The translations under genes were made by a program, and so were the position numbers. Shown here piece after piece: positions 54,137 through 62,917 of a DNA stretch of 64,000 nt; positions within the stretch are counted from its first letter, which is position 1, and each line of letters begins with the position of its first letter. The DNA is from Chryseobacterium sp. Bi04 (GTDB lineage Bacteria > Bacteroidota > Bacteroidia > Flavobacteriales > Weeksellaceae). The notes below the pieces were generated by a model. It did no database searches, was not told the origin of the DNA, and saw nothing but the letters and a program-made list of their open reading frames with translations. The DNA is taken from positions 62,001-126,000 of the forward strand of contig NZ_CAKKLP010000004.1 of the NCBI RefSeq assembly GCF_918698085.1, given 5' to 3'.

Positions 54137-55219
54137 TTATAATGTTAGTATGGTGACTTCAGTCAAATCTGCCTTTCCATTTTTTAAAAAAGCATAGGTG
54201 ATCTTATCCACTTTGCAGTTTATAAACTGAACACGTTTTAAATTGTTGTTTTTAAAGAAAGTATTAATAAGAGTTGTATTCTGGAATATGACTCTCTTAA
54301 AACTGCAGTTTTCAAAACAGCAGTCTTCTAATGTACCTTCAAAAACCAGATCTGCAATTTGTGTTGCATAAAAAGAGGTACCGTTCCAAATCGCCTTTGT
54401 TAGAATGCTTTTTTCCAGTCCGCCGGATTTAATAACCACTCCGGTAAAGTCAGCACCCGTGAAGTCACATTCATTTATATGGCTTTCAGAAAATTCAGTT
54501 TCTTTGAGCGAGCAGACAGCAAAGATATTATCGGATAAATGGGAATTGAGAATGCGGCTGTTTCCAAAATCTGAATGGGAGAAGTTGCACCCTTCAATAT
54601 AGCTGCTTTTTTGAAGGTTTACTCCCTTGAAATTCGCATCGGAAAAATCACATCCTTTGACATAGCTTTTTGAAAATTCAGCTTCTTTCAGCGAAGTATT
54701 CCTAAAGGTATTGTTGAGTAAATGGGAGTTCTGAATATGACTGCTGCCCATATCCGAATTTGAGAAATCACAGCCCTCTACATTATTGTTTTTTAAAAGA
54801 AGCCCCGACATTTCTGAACCTATAAACAGACATTTCTGCATATTGGAGGAACTGAATTTTTCATGCAGGTTTTTCAACCCCGAAAAGTCAGTATCCACCC
54901 AGCTGCCATTTGACATATCCCAGATCAGTTTTTTCTCCTTTTTTATAGATGACATTTCATCCACCTGTGTCATATCAGGTATCGCTGCCTCCATTTCTGT
55001 ACTCTCAAAGCCTGGGTTTTCCGAAAAATAGTTCAGATCAACTTTTAGAATTTCTGCCAGACGGTTTAAAGTAATAATATCCGGCATTGATTCCCCGCGT
55101 TCCCACTTTCCTACAGCCTGAGGGCTGATGAACAGCTGTTCGGCAAGCCTGGCTTGAGAAATATTTATTTTCTTTCGGGCCTCAACAATTTTACTGCCGA
55201 TCATTTTAGTATTTAACAT
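54137..55219 (-). CDS. HTH (XRE) regulator fused to a pentapeptide-repeat domain
   Basis: 360 aa. Residues 8-62 form a Cro/C1-type HTH (ISQARLAEQLFISPQAVGKW ERGESMPDIITLNRLAEIL). A linker to about 105 follows, then pentapeptide-type A(D/N)LXX-like repeats to about 350 (GCDFSNSDMG, EAEFSKSYVKGCDFSDANF, GVNLQKSSY, ECDFTGADFTGV, DCCFENCSFK), which should form a right-handed quadrilateral beta-helix. Pentapeptide proteins such as Qnr/MfpA mimic DNA and bind gyrase; here the fold is joined to a DNA reader. It heads an ABC exporter operon and likely controls it. Start chosen at ATG 55219. Confidence 0.88.
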   Translation of the reverse strand: MLNTKMIGSKIVEARKKINISQARLAEQLFISPQAVGKWERGESMPDIITLNRLAEILKVDLNYFSENPGFESTEMEAAIPDMTQVDEMSSIKKEKKLIWDMSNGSWVDTDFSGLKNLHEKFSSSNMQKCLFIGSEMSGLLLKNNNVEGCDFSNSDMGSSHIQNSHLLNNTFRNTSLKEAEFSKSYVKGCDFSDANFKGVNLQKSSYIEGCNFSHSDFGNSRILNSHLSDNIFAVCSLKETEFSESHINECDFTGADFTGVVIKSGGLEKSILTKAIWNGTSFYATQIADLVFEGTLEDCCFENCSFKRVIFQNTTLINTFFKNNNLKRVQFINCKVDKITYAFLKNGKADLTEVTILTL

Positions 55220-55252
55220 ATATCGTATTTTTATTTTAGTTTTTCGACACTA

Positions 55253-55286
55253 CAAAGGTAGAATAGATGTGTTAATAGAGTCTCAA
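55253..55286 (-). promoter_or_regulatory. Promoter of the HTH-pentapeptide/ABC operon
   Basis: Minus strand: TACCTTTG (CAAAGGTA at 55253-55260), perfect TAnnTTTG, and TTG (CAA at 55284-55286) after a 23-nt spacer. The leader is about 27 nt. Confidence 0.6.
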
Positions 55287-55299
55287 AATACACAAAACA

Positions 55300-55349
55300 T
55301 ATAGTTGTATTTACACTACTTATAGTTGTTATTGACAATATAAAGTTGT
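55300..55349. promoter_or_regulatory. Three phased direct repeats upstream of the operon
   Basis: TATAGTTGT at 55300-55308 and 55321-55329, and TAAAGTTGT at 55341-55349; spacing 21 and 20 bp, that is two helical turns each. They lie just upstream of the -33 element, on one face of the helix, as expected for a regulator binding cooperatively. The HTH protein of the operon is the obvious candidate. Confidence 0.5.
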
Positions 55350-55902
55350 TTTTATTGAAATCTATAGAATGATATGCCTGGCTATGGCTGAAAAGAGATT
55401 TTATTGGATCGTTTCAGAAGATATACTAAAAGAAAGTTCTTTGAGTATAGATCAACTATGAATAGAGGATGCTAAGACTTAATAGCATAATGGTAATCCT
55501 TTAAGGAGCAAAAAGTAGAATCAACTTCCTTGATTCTTTCTAAGCGCACGCATAACCCATACAGCTTCATCAGCGACATTGTCGCCCTCTTAGCTTCCTT
55601 ATCAATAAAAGATTTGAATCTTTTCTTTGCGTTTAAGAAAAATCTGCTTCATCAAAATCAATTTCCAATTGAATTATTCTTGATTCACTTCTTTTAACAG
55701 GTTGTAAAGCCATATCTCTGTTTTAGTATGTTTTCTGAAAAAAATACGACCTTGAGATAAGATACCCAGTTGAAGCTGGAAGCCTGTTCCCAACTTTTTA
55801 TAAGGTAAATTATTAAATAGATATGGTCTGAAATTTGTATTCAGTTTGTTTCCAATTTTACTAAGATCAACATTGTAACCATAACAAAATATTATTAAAG
55901 AT
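55350..55902. other. Intergenic region, no convincing gene
   Basis: A minus-strand frame from 55934 to 55674 overlaps the start of the Crp gene antisense. It encodes YKKLGTGFQLQLGILSQGRI and similar, but I cannot link it to a family and count it as unlikely to be a gene. The rest is AT-rich; 'ctaagcgcacgcataaccc' at 55540 is the only GC-richer bit. Confidence 0.35.
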
Positions 55903-56496
55903 ATGATAATCGATGAAAATCTTTTGCTCGACAATGGAGCAGTATATGAGGAATATTCCGCAAAGGAAATTATCTACCAGAATGGAGATACACCGTATTA
56001 TTATTTCCAGATTATAAGTGGAACTGTAGAATTGAATAATTACCACGAGGATGGTAAGGAGTTCACCTTAAACATTCTTTCTGAAGGACAAAGCATAGGA
56101 GAATCTCTGCTTTTTGGAAATAAAAAGTATCCGATGAACGCTATTGCAAAGACCGACACCAAGGTACTGAAGTTAGCAAAATCCAGCTTTCTTCAACTGA
56201 TCTCAAACAATCAGGAAATTATGTTTAGACTATTCGAGCACCTCTCAGATAGGCTTTATTATAAGTATATCATGCTGTTTAATAATTCAGCGATAGACCC
56301 ACAGTCCAAGATCAAAGCACTGCTGGATTATTATAAAGAATATTTTAGCAGGGAAAGAGAACAGTACCAGATCCCGCTGACCAGACAGCAGATTGCAAAC
56401 CTGACAGGATTGCGGGTAGAAACGGTAATTCGTGCGGTAAAAAAAATGGAAAAGGATAAACTGGTTAATATTAAAGACCGGCAGATCTATTATTAA
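55903..56496 (+). CDS. Crp/Fnr-family transcriptional regulator
   Basis: 197 aa. Cyclic-nucleotide-binding-like beta-roll at residues 15-120 (IIYQNGDTPYYYFQIISGTV, ILSEGQSIGESLLFGNKKYP) without the cysteines of an FNR iron-sulfur site. C-terminal HTH_Crp at 140-195 (PLTRQQIANLTGLRVETVIR AVKKMEKDKLV). It probably senses a nucleotide or stress signal and regulates a nearby or distant operon. A degraded copy of the same gene lies 1 kb downstream. The next gene is DinB-like, 128 nt away, perhaps a target or co-transcribed. Confidence 0.9.
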   Translation: MIIDENLLLDNGAVYEEYSAKEIIYQNGDTPYYYFQIISGTVELNNYHEDGKEFTLNILSEGQSIGESLLFGNKKYPMNAIAKTDTKVLKLAKSSFLQLISNNQEIMFRLFEHLSDRLYYKYIMLFNNSAIDPQSKIKALLDYYKEYFSREREQYQIPLTRQQIANLTGLRVETVIRAVKKMEKDKLVNIKDRQIYY

Positions 56497-56624
56497 ATTA
56501 GTCAAATGCTCACCCGTAACCAATGATTTCTTTTCATTTTGAGCTGTGTTGCAATAATAAAGATGGCTTCAAAAGCTGCTGGAACAGATTCAGAATAAAA
56601 TCATACTCTTTAAACATTAAAAAA

Positions 56625-57113
56625 ATGACAAATATTTTGATTAAAGATTTAATTCAGCAATTGAAAGATGTTGAAAATGCTGACTTGTGGATTGACGAAA
56701 ACTTCGAAAAAAAACTTTTACAGGTTGATGAGCAAACGGCTTTTGAGCACCCTATTCCGGATATGCACAGTGTTGCGGAAATTATCTCACATTTAACGGA
56801 ATGGCGTAAAGAGGCTTTTAGCAGGCTTAAAGGAAATCCAAGAGGTCTTGAAATGACAGATGCCGCTAACTGGCGAAGTAATGAGGATCTTAAAGTAAAG
56901 GGCTGGGAAAATCTGTTAAAAGAATTTTATGCCAGTCAGCAACAGATTATATCATTTCTGGAAGAAAAATATGACGACTATCTGGATAGTCCTTATCTAT
57001 TTGCCAAACCGTCTTTCCCGCATAATTTCCAGTATCTGGTTACGGGACTTATCCACCACGATTTTTACCATCTCGGACAAATCGGTATTACCATTAAATT
57101 TTTAAAAAAGTAA
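56625..57113 (+). CDS. DinB-family protein
   Basis: About 162 aa from ATG 56625 (MTNILIKDLIQQLKDVENAD); the frame is open upstream to 56523 but that part looks non-coding. Four-helix bundle of the DinB/YfiT type with the metal-binding histidines in IISHLTEWRKEAF and LIHHDFYHLGQIGI. Members include bacillithiol- or glutathione-type transferases and other metal-dependent enzymes; many have no known role. It follows the Crp/Fnr gene in the same direction. Confidence 0.82.
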   Translation: MTNILIKDLIQQLKDVENADLWIDENFEKKLLQVDEQTAFEHPIPDMHSVAEIISHLTEWRKEAFSRLKGNPRGLEMTDAANWRSNEDLKVKGWENLLKEFYASQQQIISFLEEKYDDYLDSPYLFAKPSFPHNFQYLVTGLIHHDFYHLGQIGITIKFLKK

Positions 57114-57327
57114 TTTCCAATCAGTTTTTAACCTTTATGTTTTAATCCTTTTATATAGGATAGCTGGCTTTTACCATTGTTATTATTCTTTTTGATGTTT
57201 GCTACAGTGGTTTTCGACGCAGGGCTTTCTGTTTCCTTAAGCTAGTTTACAGCTGTTTAATTGTTTAAGTCAACTTTTTGAGGTGTCTTTACATGCTGAG
57301 ATAATATGGTTATAGACTGTAAAGAAT
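57114..57327. other. Intergenic region, nothing seen
   Basis: AT-rich stretch after the DinB gene. No terminator hairpin, repeat or frame recognised. Confidence 0.35.
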
Positions 57328-57600
57328 AATCCCGAAGAAACTATTTTCCCAAAGAAGATACCCTCATTATATTATTATAAAACAGTAGATGGTGAAGCCA
57401 AACTGAATAATTGTAATGCGGAAGGAAAAGAATCTATCCAGACTATTTTATCTGATGGACAAAGTTTTGGCGAGTCATTGTTATCTGGGGATAAACTATA
57501 TCCAATGAATGCTGTTGCTATCTCTGTGTACACTATTCCCAGATTGTGAAAAAAAGATTTCTTCAAGTGGAGAAATAAAAGTTTAAAAGTCATTAACAGA
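57328..57600 (+). pseudogene. Degraded Crp/Fnr paralogue (sensor domain remnant)
   Basis: Reads NPEETIFPKKIPSLYYYKTV, DGEAKLNNCNAEGKESIQTI and LSDGQSFGESLLSGDKLYPM NAVAIS. These align residue by residue with EIIYQNGDTPYYYFQIISGT, VELNNYHEDGKEF and ILSEGQSIGESLLFGNKKYP MNAIAK of the intact regulator at 55903. TGA at 57547-57549 ends the frame; a shift then gives VKKRFLQVEK, matching the KSSFLQL part. The 5' end and the whole HTH are missing. A clear gene remnant. Confidence 0.82.
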
Positions 57601-57832
57601 AAAATTTTATACTAATTAGCATCAATATGATGCCAATCATAAAAGACAGGATTATTCTGTTGTAAATTTGGTCTAACAATCTGATTAAAGATCTATAGTC
57701 TTCCTTTTATGGAAGTTACATAAGCTGTTCAGCTTAATGAAAATTATCACCAAAAACCAAACCATTGCTTTTCTGATACTAGTTAAGATTAGCAATACAT
57801 CACTTATATATTAATTTTTAAAACATTCAGTT
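57601..57832. other. Intergenic region before the KGG protein
   Basis: AT-rich, carries the unseen promoter of the KGG protein gene; no clear TAnnTTTG at a useful distance and no other structure recognised. Confidence 0.3.
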
Positions 57833-58651
57833 ATGAACACTAGAAATTCAAGCAATCGTAGCTCAAGAAGTAATTCTTCAAACCATGAAAGATCTACTTT
57901 GGAGGAAGTTTATCAATTAGGTTATGACCATGGTTATAGTGATGCTTCTGAAGATGAAGATTATGATGATGATTTCTCTGATTATGAGGATTATTATGAT
58001 GACTATGATAATAGTTACGACAATGATGACGAAGATTATGATGATGACGAAGACTATGATGACGACGATTATGATGACGATGACTACGATGATGACGACT
58101 ATGATGATGACGATGATAATAGGGGAAGAAACTCTGGTGGCAGAGGAGGTTCCCGTGGTGGTAACCAACAAAGAGACAGTCAGGGTAGATTCACTTCAGG
58201 AGGAAGAGGAGGATCCAGATCCGGTTCAGGATCGAGATCTGGTTCAGGCTCCAGATCTGGCTCATCAGGAAGAGGAAGGTCTTCTTCAGGTTCCGGAAAT
58301 GGAACTTCAAGAAGAGGTTTTGCTTCCATGAGTAAGGCAGAACGTACGAGAATTGCCCGTATGGGAGGTGAAGCTTCTCACGGTGGCGGAAGATCTTCCA
58401 ATTCAAATTCAGGAAGTTCAGGTTCCAATAGCGGTTCAAGAGGATCAGGCTCAGGATCCGGAAATAACAGTAATTCAGGCTCAAGCCGTGGCTCCAGCTC
58501 AGGAAATGGAACTTCAAGAAGAGGTTTTGCATCGATGAGTAAAGCAGAGCGTACCAGAATTGCCCGTATGGGAGGCCAGGCCTCTCATGGTGGCGGAAGA
58601 TCTTCAGGATCAGGAAGATCAGGATTTGGCGGAAGACGTAATAATTCATAA
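57833..58651 (+). CDS. Disordered acidic/Gly-Ser-Arg-rich protein with two KGG-type motifs
   Basis: 272 aa, almost entirely low complexity. Residues 24-98 hold LEEVYQLGYDHGYSDASEDE and a Asp/Tyr tract (repeats of DYDDD). Residues 98-160 are RG/GS-rich. Two copies of a stress-type motif, RRGFASMSKAERTRIARMGG plus E/QASHGGG, follow at about 161-190 and 230-258; they match the KGG ('GGFAS.….IASKGG.A.HG') repeat family of stress-induced bacterial proteins. The two copies are a 100-bp DNA duplication (58301-58400, 58508-58607). No enzyme. It precedes two ferritin-like genes. Confidence 0.75.
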   Translation: MNTRNSSNRSSRSNSSNHERSTLEEVYQLGYDHGYSDASEDEDYDDDFSDYEDYYDDYDNSYDNDDEDYDDDEDYDDDDYDDDDYDDDDYDDDDDNRGRNSGGRGGSRGGNQQRDSQGRFTSGGRGGSRSGSGSRSGSGSRSGSSGRGRSSSGSGNGTSRRGFASMSKAERTRIARMGGEASHGGGRSSNSNSGSSGSNSGSRGSGSGSGNNSNSGSSRGSSSGNGTSRRGFASMSKAERTRIARMGGQASHGGGRSSGSGRSGFGGRRNNS

Positions 58652-58658
58652 TTTTTTT

Positions 58659-58697
58659 AGATTACCTCTTTATACTTTTTAAAGAGGTAATCTTTTA
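58659..58697 (+). terminator. Terminator of the KGG protein gene
   Basis: AGATTACCTCTTT-atacttttt-AAAGAGGTAATCTTTTAA; a 13-bp stem. It separates the KGG gene from the ferritin-like gene, which starts 27 nt later. Confidence 0.85.
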
Positions 58698-58723
58698 ACT
58701 CAATTCAAACACCACATCATATC

Positions 58724-59338
58724 ATGGCAACAAAAACAACAGAAAATAGCAATACAACTGCATCGGCTTCAACATCCGGAGGAAATGCCACAGCAGACAA
58801 AAAAATGAAAGCAGACAATGCTTCGGTAAAGGAAGGCATGAAAAACTCTTCTCTTCATCAATTCTTTGTAAGTGCTCTTAAAGATATTTATTTCGCAGAA
58901 AATGCCATTATAGAGGCGTTGGAAAAAATGCAGGAAGCCGCAACAACAGAAGAATTGAAAGACGCTTTTGAAGACCATCAGCTTCAGACCAAGAAACATG
59001 TAAGCCGGCTTGAGAAAGTATTCAAACTGATTGACGAGGAACCTGAGAAAAAGGAGTGTGAAGCTATAAAAGGAATTATAAAAGAAGGGGAAGAAACCAT
59101 AAAATCTACCAAAGAAGGATCTATGACCAGAGATGCAGCTCTCATTATTGCCGCACAGAAAGTGGAGCATTATGAAATTGCCACCTACGGAGGCCTTGCT
59201 CAGCTTGCCATTACCATGGGACATGATAAAGCTGCCGATCTGCTTGAAAAAACACTTCAGGAAGAAGAAGATACAGATTATAATCTTACCGAAATTGCAG
59301 AGACATTCATTAATCTTGATGCAGAACAGGAAGATTAG
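58724..59338 (+). CDS. Ferritin-like protein of the YciE/YciF family (DUF892)
   Basis: 204 aa. A disordered Thr/Ser/Ala-rich head of 35 residues precedes the DUF892 four-helix bundle (HQFFVSALKDIYFAENAIIE, LEKMQEAATTEELKDAFEDH, then KVEHYEIATYGGLAQLAITM). The Glu/His residues of these helices are the typical di-metal ligands (ALKDIYFAEN, DHQLQTKKH, KVEHYEIA). YciE/F-type proteins are stress-induced in enterobacteria. It is next to the KGG protein and a DUF2383 gene, all fitting a general stress response. Confidence 0.88.
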   Translation: MATKTTENSNTTASASTSGGNATADKKMKADNASVKEGMKNSSLHQFFVSALKDIYFAENAIIEALEKMQEAATTEELKDAFEDHQLQTKKHVSRLEKVFKLIDEEPEKKECEAIKGIIKEGEETIKSTKEGSMTRDAALIIAAQKVEHYEIATYGGLAQLAITMGHDKAADLLEKTLQEEEDTDYNLTEIAETFINLDAEQED

Positions 59339-59353
59339 ATGCATTTAATTCTA

Positions 59354-59390
59354 ATGCCATATAGGCTGTGAGGTCTATATGGCATCTTTA
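59354..59390 (+). terminator. Terminator of the DUF892 gene
   Basis: ATGCCATATAG-gctgtgaggt-CTATATGGCATCTTT; an 11-bp stem, weak T tail. Confidence 0.7.
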
Positions 59391-59480
59391 ATCCTGAAGC
59401 CAAATATAAATTGACAGGAATTTATAAAAGTACTGCGGTCTGGATATTTCAGCAAAATTAAGAGGTGAGTGATATGTTAA

Positions 59481-59945
59481 CTAATTTTCTTTCTTTTTAT
59501 ATTCTTCAATTTTTTTAAACTGATTATAGGATTCTTTCAGACTGTGTAATTGTTCTGAAACAATCTCTTTACTTTTTTCACAAAGATCTCCGCTGTCAAG
59601 GGCTGCCTGATAAGCTTCTATCGCGGCTCTTTCTCCAAATACCACATTCTCAAGGGTAGATTCTTCAATATTGCCTACCGTAAATGAATTTTTAATATCT
59701 ATCCATGTTCTGTGGACTGCTCCTGCAAGTGAAGTTGAATCTTTAGGATCTCCATTTTTTTCAATGATCAGATTCATCAGCTCATTTTTCATAATTTTTG
59801 ACTGGGAGATCATCCGGTCATATTCATCCTTGATATGAGGATACATTTCCCATATTTTTCCCTCCACTTTTTCAAATCCTTCTATTCTGTCGTTCGTGAT
59901 TTGCAACAAATCATTAAGTACGGATACTGTTTGTTCTGTTTTCAT
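59481..59945 (-). CDS. PA2169-type ferritin-like protein (DUF2383)
   Basis: 154 aa, helical bundle. Pattern VLNDLLQITNDRIEGFEKVE at the start and AGAVHRTWIDIKNSF, then NVVFGERAAIEAYQAALDSG (family 'LxxxExxExxxxxxYxxAL') match DUF2383, which is a two-helix ferritin-related domain. Family members are associated with stress and biofilm-type conditions. It is convergent with the DUF892 gene. Metal binding is plausible (Glu residues in GFEK and FGERAAIE) but not certain. Confidence 0.83.
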   Translation of the reverse strand: MKTEQTVSVLNDLLQITNDRIEGFEKVEGKIWEMYPHIKDEYDRMISQSKIMKNELMNLIIEKNGDPKDSTSLAGAVHRTWIDIKNSFTVGNIEESTLENVVFGERAAIEAYQAALDSGDLCEKSKEIVSEQLHSLKESYNQFKKIEEYKKKEN

Positions 59946-60259
59946 AATATATTTTTTGTAATGGTTGTATCAATTTCTATGTAGTGGGTTAAAAAAATTC
60001 TATGGACCCATATGAAAGTTTAGATTCTTATATTTTAAAATAACCAGCGGGAAGGAAAGCTGATTTGAAGCCTTATAAAAATTCTCATTCTACGGGATCC
60101 AATCTGTTATAAAATTAATAAAATGCTGTTAGCTGTATTATTATTTCAGTCATAATATGACTTATTTTTTTCATATAGGAAAAGCATTAATTTTTATTGG
60201 AATATTTAACTATAACAATGAAAATTGTAACTGGAAATAAATTAGTTTCCTGGTAGTTA
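59946..60259. other. Intergenic region, nothing seen
   Basis: AT-rich DNA upstream of the DUF2383 gene. No clear -7 box, repeat or coding frame. Confidence 0.35.
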
Positions 60260-60299
60260 ACAATAAAAACAGGCGTCAATTTAACAAAATTAACGCCCT
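60260..60299 (-). terminator. Terminator of the PhzF gene
   Basis: Minus strand: GGGCGTTAATTTtgttAAATTGACGCCTGTTTTTATTG. An 11-bp stem with one mismatch and a T tail on the minus strand only. Confidence 0.75.
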
Positions 60300-60358
60300 A
60301 TTGTCGTTTGTGGGTAAGATAGGATATTGTTAGGCCATACAGCCTGATCAGAATAACG

Positions 60359-61147
60359 TTATTCTATCCATAGATTTCCGATAGAATAAGTTCTGGCTTT
60401 ACCTGCCACAATTACTCTTTCATTTTTGTTTTCACAATAAAGCTGGCCGCCTCTTTCTGATAGCTGGCGGGCGAAAAGCTTATCTTTTCCTGATCTTAAT
60501 GACCAGAACGGAATAAGTGAGCAGTGCGCAGAGCCGGTAACAGGATCTTCAAGAATTGAAGACTGCGGCGTAAAATATCTTGAAACAAAATCACTGTCTG
60601 TACCTGCTGCTGTCACAACAACACCCCCTGGATCCAGATTGATAATGTCAAAAACAGATCTTTCAATGTTGATATTTTTTATGTCTTCTTCAGACTCGTA
60701 TACCAGGACATAGTCTCTTGATTTGAAGACTTCCTTAGGCTGTATATTGAGAGACCTTGTTATATTTTCCGGAAGAGTAGATGGTTCGGGCATTCTTGAC
60801 GGGAAATCCATATAATAAAATCCATCTTTTATATCGACGGTCAGCTCACCACTTTTGGTTTGAAAAACAATTCTGTTGTTCTTATAATGTAAGATGGAAG
60901 CTAAGCAGTGTGCCGTAGCAAGAGTAGCATGCCCGCATAAGTCCATCTCTATTTCAGGGGTAAACCATCTCAGATGAATGCTATTGCCATTATCAATAAA
61001 GAAAGCCGTTTCTGCCACAGCATTTTCACGGGCTATTTTTAAGAGTATTTCATCGGGTAACCAGTTTTGTAATGGGACAACACATGCAGGATTTCCATGG
61101 AAAATCTCTTCTGTGAAGGCATCTATTTGGTATAATTCTAACTTCAT
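60359..61147 (-). CDS. PhzF-family isomerase/epimerase-like protein
   Basis: About 262 aa from ATG 61147 (MKLELYQIDAFTEEIFHGNP); the frame opens earlier at 61174. Two-lobed diaminopimelate epimerase-like fold with the PhzF signature FHGNPACVVPL, the catalytic Glu in ENAVAETAFF, the EMDLCGHATLATAH motif and the second-half DPVTGSAHCSL. PhzF itself acts in phenazine biosynthesis, but no other phz genes are here; most genomic PhzF-like proteins have unknown isomerase substrates. Own terminator downstream. Cytoplasmic. Confidence 0.88.
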   Translation of the reverse strand: MKLELYQIDAFTEEIFHGNPACVVPLQNWLPDEILLKIARENAVAETAFFIDNGNSIHLRWFTPEIEMDLCGHATLATAHCLASILHYKNNRIVFQTKSGELTVDIKDGFYYMDFPSRMPEPSTLPENITRSLNIQPKEVFKSRDYVLVYESEEDIKNINIERSVFDIINLDPGGVVVTAAGTDSDFVSRYFTPQSSILEDPVTGSAHCSLIPFWSLRSGKDKLFARQLSERGGQLYCENKNERVIVAGKARTYSIGNLWIE

Positions 61148-61324
61148 AATTGAGGTAATTTCTGCTGGTAACAAAGATAATTTATTTCCCGGACAGACGT
61201 AGGTTTATTGCAGCACTGTACTTTTTCTTTAATGTTACAATAAATTAAATATTAACTCTAGTAACTTGTAATTTTTTTAGTTATAAATTAGCATTAGCAT
61301 TTCCTTTTTAATCATTAAAACCTT

Positions 61325-62917
61325 ATGAAGAAATTTATTTTCATTATCACCTGTGTATTTTGTAGTCTAATACATGGCCAGTTAATTACTAATTCGAAAA
61401 TTGATAATAAAATAATTCTTGCGAAAGAACTGTCTTCAGAAGAGCCGGGTAAATCGCTGCAGCTTTCGGAAGAAATCTATCGTGTTTCTAAAAATGCAGG
61501 ATATAAAAAAGGAATACTGGAAAGCAGTAACCTTATGATGGCTAAATACTACGATTTGGGAAATTTTAAAAAAGTTGTAGAGCTAAGCAAGGCCACAGAG
61601 GGGCTGGCAATTGAGATGAAGGATAATGAGATATTATCAAATATATACAGACTTAGAGCTGCTTCTTATACAGAGCTTGGCTTTAATGCTGAGAGTCTTA
61701 AAGAATTTCGGAAAGCTTTAAATACTATTCACAAAATAGAGTCCGATAACTATAAATATTATCAGGAGTCCCTTATATATATTGGTTTAGCCAGTTATTC
61801 AGCTCATATTAATGCACCTGTAGATTCTGTAGTTTATTATCAGAGAAAAAGCCTTGAAACTATTAATAAAGTGAATGATAGCAAGGATTTTGCTAATAAA
61901 AAGAATCATTCTCTTATTTTGGCGTATATCAATTTAGGAAAGACAAGTATTGCAATGCATAAAGCAAAAGATGCTGAATCCTTTTTTTCAAAGGCATTGG
62001 AACTATGTCAAAATAAAACATACAGATCAAACAAAAATCTTGAAATTGCCACCTTGAATGAGTTTGCATGGCTTTATTATGACCAGAAAAGATACAGTGA
62101 GTCTAAGCGTTACGCTGAAAAGGCAGAGAAATTAGAAAAACAGGTCAGTAGCCCTTACATCCGCAGGGATATCTATGAAGTCTACTTTAAATCTTGTGTA
62201 GAACTGGGAGAAAAGGAAATTTCAAAGAAATATATGAATCTCTATACAAAGCTGAATGACAGTTTGGTAAATGCAGAAAAGAAAACTATAAACACTCCGG
62301 TGAAACACATTATAGATGAGCAAAGTGAAATTCATAACAGCAATATTCAGAAGATATTAGCAGCAATATTCATCCTTATTCTTACACTCTCGGCTGCCGG
62401 ATGGTTTTTCTGGAAGAGAAAACAGAAAGAACTGCATAAGAAATATGAATTAATCATCACCAATCTAAAGACGGCAAATGCCACTGCTTCTAATTCAAAT
62501 ATTGCTATAGAACGAAGCATTAATATTACCGATGAAACCGTCAAAACCCTGTTGTTAAAATTAGAAAAATTTGAAAAGTCTCAAAAATTTCTTAAAAAAG
62601 ATCTTAGCCTTACCTCTCTGGCCAATGATCTGAATACCAATACCAGATATCTTTCAGAAATAATAAAGCAGTATAAAGAGAAGAGCTATAATAATTATAT
62701 TAATGAACTGAGGATAAACTATATCATTAATAAACTCTGCATAGATCCTATTTACAGAGAATATAAGATAAGTTACTTAGCGGAAGCTTGTGGCTTTTCA
62801 TCCAGAGAGGTCTTTGCTGTTACCTTTAAAAAAGAGGCAGGCGTTACCCCTTCCTATTTTATTAATAATCTGAGAAAAGATAATGCAATAAACATTCATG
62901 ATTTAACACCTCAATAA
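61325..62917 (+). CDS. Membrane-bound TPR sensor with C-terminal AraC HTH
   Basis: 530 aa. Signal peptide (KKFIFIITCVFCSLIHGQ), TPR-like helical repeats to about 320 (…LEIATLNEFAWLYYDQKRYS), a membrane helix at about 341-360 (ILAAIFILILTLSAAGWFFW), a short coiled coil, then an AraC-type HTH at about 430-520 (DLSLTSLANDLNTNTRYLSE, ISYLAEACGFSSREVFAVTF). This one-component design, periplasmic TPR sensor plus cytoplasmic DNA-binding domain, is common in Chryseobacterium-like bacteria. The signal and target genes are unknown. Confidence 0.87.
   Translation: MKKFIFIITCVFCSLIHGQLITNSKIDNKIILAKELSSEEPGKSLQLSEEIYRVSKNAGYKKGILESSNLMMAKYYDLGNFKKVVELSKATEGLAIEMKDNEILSNIYRLRAASYTELGFNAESLKEFRKALNTIHKIESDNYKYYQESLIYIGLASYSAHINAPVDSVVYYQRKSLETINKVNDSKDFANKKNHSLILAYINLGKTSIAMHKAKDAESFFSKALELCQNKTYRSNKNLEIATLNEFAWLYYDQKRYSESKRYAEKAEKLEKQVSSPYIRRDIYEVYFKSCVELGEKEISKKYMNLYTKLNDSLVNAEKKTINTPVKHIIDEQSEIHNSNIQKILAAIFILILTLSAAGWFFWKRKQKELHKKYELIITNLKTANATASNSNIAIERSINITDETVKTLLLKLEKFEKSQKFLKKDLSLTSLANDLNTNTRYLSEIIKQYKEKSYNNYINELRINYIINKLCIDPIYREYKISYLAEACGFSSREVFAVTFKKEAGVTPSYFINNLRKDNAINIHDLTPQ

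Noticed and set aside
55674..55934. 86-aa minus-strand ORF
   Set aside because: It runs antisense into the Crp/Fnr start, has no recognised family and no promoter; I cannot support it.
57917..58171. Hydrophobic 84-aa minus-strand ORF rich in Ile/Val
   Set aside because: It is the antisense of the Asp codon tract (GAT/GAC read as ATC/GTC) in the KGG protein gene; composition is an artefact.
60359..61147. Phenazine biosynthesis cluster
   Set aside because: Only a PhzF-like gene is present, without phzA-G neighbours; PhzF homologues are widespread with other roles.
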